Source: an uncultured delta proteobacterium
GTDB taxonomy: Bacteria; Myxococcota_A; Bradymonadia; REDH01
Assembly: GCA_903912275.1 (NCBI GenBank)
Contig: CAIWGR010000129.1
Coordinates: forward strand, 1-7,992
Direction: 5' to 3'
Length of the DNA: 7,992 nt
This document shows, piece after piece, positions 6,484 through 7,992 of the stretch (positions are counted from its first letter, which is position 1; the number at the start of each line of letters is the position of its first letter). The translations under genes were made by a program, and so were the position numbers. The notes under the pieces are model-generated. The model searched no databases and was not told where the DNA came from. It saw only the letters and a list, made by a program, of their open reading frames with translations.

Positions 6484-7788
6484 CTAGGTGGGCCTCCGCT
6501 TGGACTGCTGGGCACGCAGCTGACGGAACCGAAGCTCGGTGTGCCGCAGCGTGTTCTCGAGATACTGCTGCTCCTTCGCGGTCGACCGTGCTTTGGTCAG
6601 ATCGGGGTTTCGCTGCGAGATGTTGAGCAGAATGCCAACGCAGGCGAGGACGATCATGAGGCTCGTGCGGCCGTAGGAGACGAGCGGAAGCGTGAGCCCC
6701 TTGGTGGGCGCGATGCCGGTCACGACGCAGAGGTTGAAGCCGGCCTGGATGGTGATCAGCAGGGTGATGCCGAAGGCGAGGAAGGCGCCGAAGGAATCGC
6801 GCGCCTCGAAGGCGATGACGACACCGCGCCAGAGGATGATCAGGTAGAGGATGCAGAGCAGCGCCATGCCCACGAGCCCCAATTCCTCGCCAACCGACGA
6901 GGCGACGAAGTCGTTGTAGAGTTCGGGCAGGTAGCCGAGCTTGCCACGGCCCTCACCGAAGCCGGCACCCGAGAGACCGCCGCTGGCGAGCGCAACGAAG
7001 CTGTTCACGAGCTGGTAGCCCGAGTCACTCGCGTCGGCCCAGGGGTCGAGCCAGGTGCGCACCCGCTCCATGCGGTAGGGCTTCTGGATGATGGCCGCCA
7101 CGGCGAGCGCGATGCCGATCAGCAGAACACCGACCATGGGCGCCCACCGAGCGCCGCCGACGTAGAGCATGATGCCGGTGAGTGTGCAGATGATGAGCGT
7201 GGTTCCGAAGTCGGGCTGGCCCATCAGCAGCAGGACGAAGGGGAGCAAGACCAGGGCTGTCGAACCGAAGGCATCCAACAGGTTGCGCATCGAGTCGGCC
7301 TTCTTCGTGATGGAGTTGGCGATGAAGATGACGACCGCCATCTTCACCAGCTCGGACGGCTGGAAGTTCACGGGACCAATCTGGACCCAGCGGCTGGCGC
7401 CTTTGGCAGCGTGGCTGAGTCCGGGGATATAGGTGAGGCCCACGAGCGCCATTGTGACTGCGCAGATGTAGGCCACATACTTGCTGTAAACGGAGAAGTC
7501 GGTGCGCATGGCGATGACCATGAGGACGAGGCCGATGACGGCGCCGCTCGCCTGCTTCTTGAAGTAGATGAAGCTGTCGCCGTGGCTTGCGGGGTCGAAA
7601 TAGGCGTTGAGCGAAGAGGTGCCGTAGATGGTAAGCAGCCCGATGCTCACCAGCGCGCAGACCGCTGCCAGCAGCACCACATCGATGGGCCCGCGATGGA
7701 TGCGCGAGGGTAGCGGAACGGGGCCCGAGATGGGTGCCGCTGGACCTGTCTCTTCGCGTGGCTGCTCTTCGTCGTGTTCGTGGGTCAT
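6484..7788 (-). CDS. ftsW: Septal peptidoglycan glycosyltransferase FtsW (SEDS family)
   Basis: FtsW is a polytopic inner-membrane enzyme that polymerises glycan strands from lipid II during division, working with a class B penicillin-binding protein. The 434-residue product has about ten predicted membrane segments (first near 35-56, last near 368-390). SEDS motifs seen are KGASRWVQIG at 129-138 with FQPSEL at 142-147, QPDFGTT at 191-197, GYQLVNSFVALASGG at 257-271, KLGYLPELYNDF at 283-294 with Asp293 at the putative catalytic position, GEELG at 300-304, and PTKGLTLPLVSYG at 361-373. The family's SYGG is SYGR here (Arg374). The cytoplasmic N-terminus (1-30) is acidic and proline-rich. A charged, Gln/Arg-rich tail (about 392-434) may be helical. 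GAGG, overlapping the mraY stop, lies 6 nt before the ATG. FtsW rather than RodA is chosen from its place between mraY and murG. Confidence 0.96.
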   Translation of the reverse strand: MTHEHDEEQPREETGPAAPISGPVPLPSRIHRGPIDVVLLAAVCALVSIGLLTIYGTSSLNAYFDPASHGDSFIYFKKQASGAVIGLVLMVIAMRTDFSVYSKYVAYICAVTMALVGLTYIPGLSHAAKGASRWVQIGPVNFQPSELVKMAVVIFIANSITKKADSMRNLLDAFGSTALVLLPFVLLLMGQPDFGTTLIICTLTGIMLYVGGARWAPMVGVLLIGIALAVAAIIQKPYRMERVRTWLDPWADASDSGYQLVNSFVALASGGLSGAGFGEGRGKLGYLPELYNDFVASSVGEELGLVGMALLCILYLIILWRGVVIAFEARDSFGAFLAFGITLLITIQAGFNLCVVTGIAPTKGLTLPLVSYGRTSLMIVLACVGILLNISQRNPDLTKARSTAKEQQYLENTLRHTELRFRQLRAQQSKRRPT

Positions 7789-7796
7789 CGTGTGCC

Positions 7797-7992
7797 TCAG
7801 CGAAGCTTCAGGCTGGCGAGCGCGGCCAGCGCAAAGAGGAGTGCGATGATCCAGAATCGGACCACGACCTGCGTCTCCGCCCAGCCCGACTTCTCGAAGT
7901 GGTGGTGAATGGGCGCCATCAGGAAGACCCGCTTCTTGGTCAGCTTGAAGTAGTAACGCTGGATGATGACCGAGAGGGCCTCCATCACGAAC
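7797..7992 (-). CDS. mraY: Phospho-MurNAc-pentapeptide transferase MraY, C-terminal end only
   Basis: The gene enters from the right edge, and only the last 65 residues or so are visible. MraY is a polytopic inner-membrane enzyme that transfers phospho-MurNAc-pentapeptide from the UDP precursor to undecaprenyl phosphate, making lipid I. The visible part begins [11 protein letters not shown] and contains the diagnostic [13 protein letters not shown], whose triple-His loop is characteristic of the MraY family, followed by [20 protein letters not shown], the last membrane helix, and a short LKLR end. The frame stays open to the edge, so the apparent starts near 7988 are internal. The TGA at 7797-7799 is 8 nt before ftsW and overlaps the ftsW ribosome binding site. 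murD, which commonly follows mraY, is absent here. Confidence 0.97.
   Translation of the reverse strand, partial: FVMEALSVIIQRYYFKLTKKRVFLMAPIHHHFEKSGWAETQVVVRFWIIALLFALAALASLKLR

Noticed and set aside
6433..7713. A 426-codon plus-strand open frame, and similar long plus-strand frames at 3460-4533 and 4323-5321
   Set aside because: They lie opposite ftsW, ftsQ and ddl and have acidic, low-complexity translations without family motifs; GC-skewed codon use explains them.

Overview
The window is a GC-rich segment of the division and cell wall (dcw) cluster. All recognisable genes lie on the minus strand, so transcription runs from high to low coordinates. In that direction the order is mraY (3' end only), ftsW, murG, ddl, ftsQ, ftsA, ftsZ, and then the start of a SpoU/TrmJ-like RNA methyltransferase that leaves the window at coordinate 1. 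The organism is a Gram-negative-type bacterium. The FtsZ core and the general gene content look closest, from memory, to Myxococcota and other former Deltaproteobacteria. That placement is an inference; no search was run.

Region by region: 7992-5362 holds mraY-ftsW-murG, tightly packed (8 nt between mraY and ftsW, and ftsW TAG directly followed by murG ATG). After a 112-nt gap, 5249-2114 holds ddl-ftsQ-ftsA (4-nt ATGA overlap, then a 23-nt gap). A 453-nt stretch without a gene (2113-1661) then separates ftsA from ftsZ. It is the only long intergenic region and holds several short inverted repeats. ftsZ (1660-302) is followed after 9 nt by the methyltransferase start.

The genes work together at the septum. 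MraY and MurG make lipid I and lipid II, and Ddl supplies D-Ala-D-Ala for the stem peptide. FtsW polymerises glycan strands, FtsQ links the periplasmic divisome to the cytoplasm, and FtsA anchors FtsZ polymers to the membrane. Compared with the E. coli order (mraY-murD-ftsW-murG-murC-ddlB-ftsQ-ftsA-ftsZ), the order is the same but murD and murC are absent.

No mobile element, CRISPR array, tRNA or rRNA is seen, and there is no strong evidence for an entirely new system. Points worth a second look are a degenerate phosphate-2 motif in FtsA next to an FtsZ with a divergent C-terminal tail, the missing Mur ligases, a repeated CAAAAG/CTTTTG motif in palindromes upstream of ftsZ, two gene junctions where a TAG alone interrupts a shared reading frame, and the methyltransferase fragment itself.
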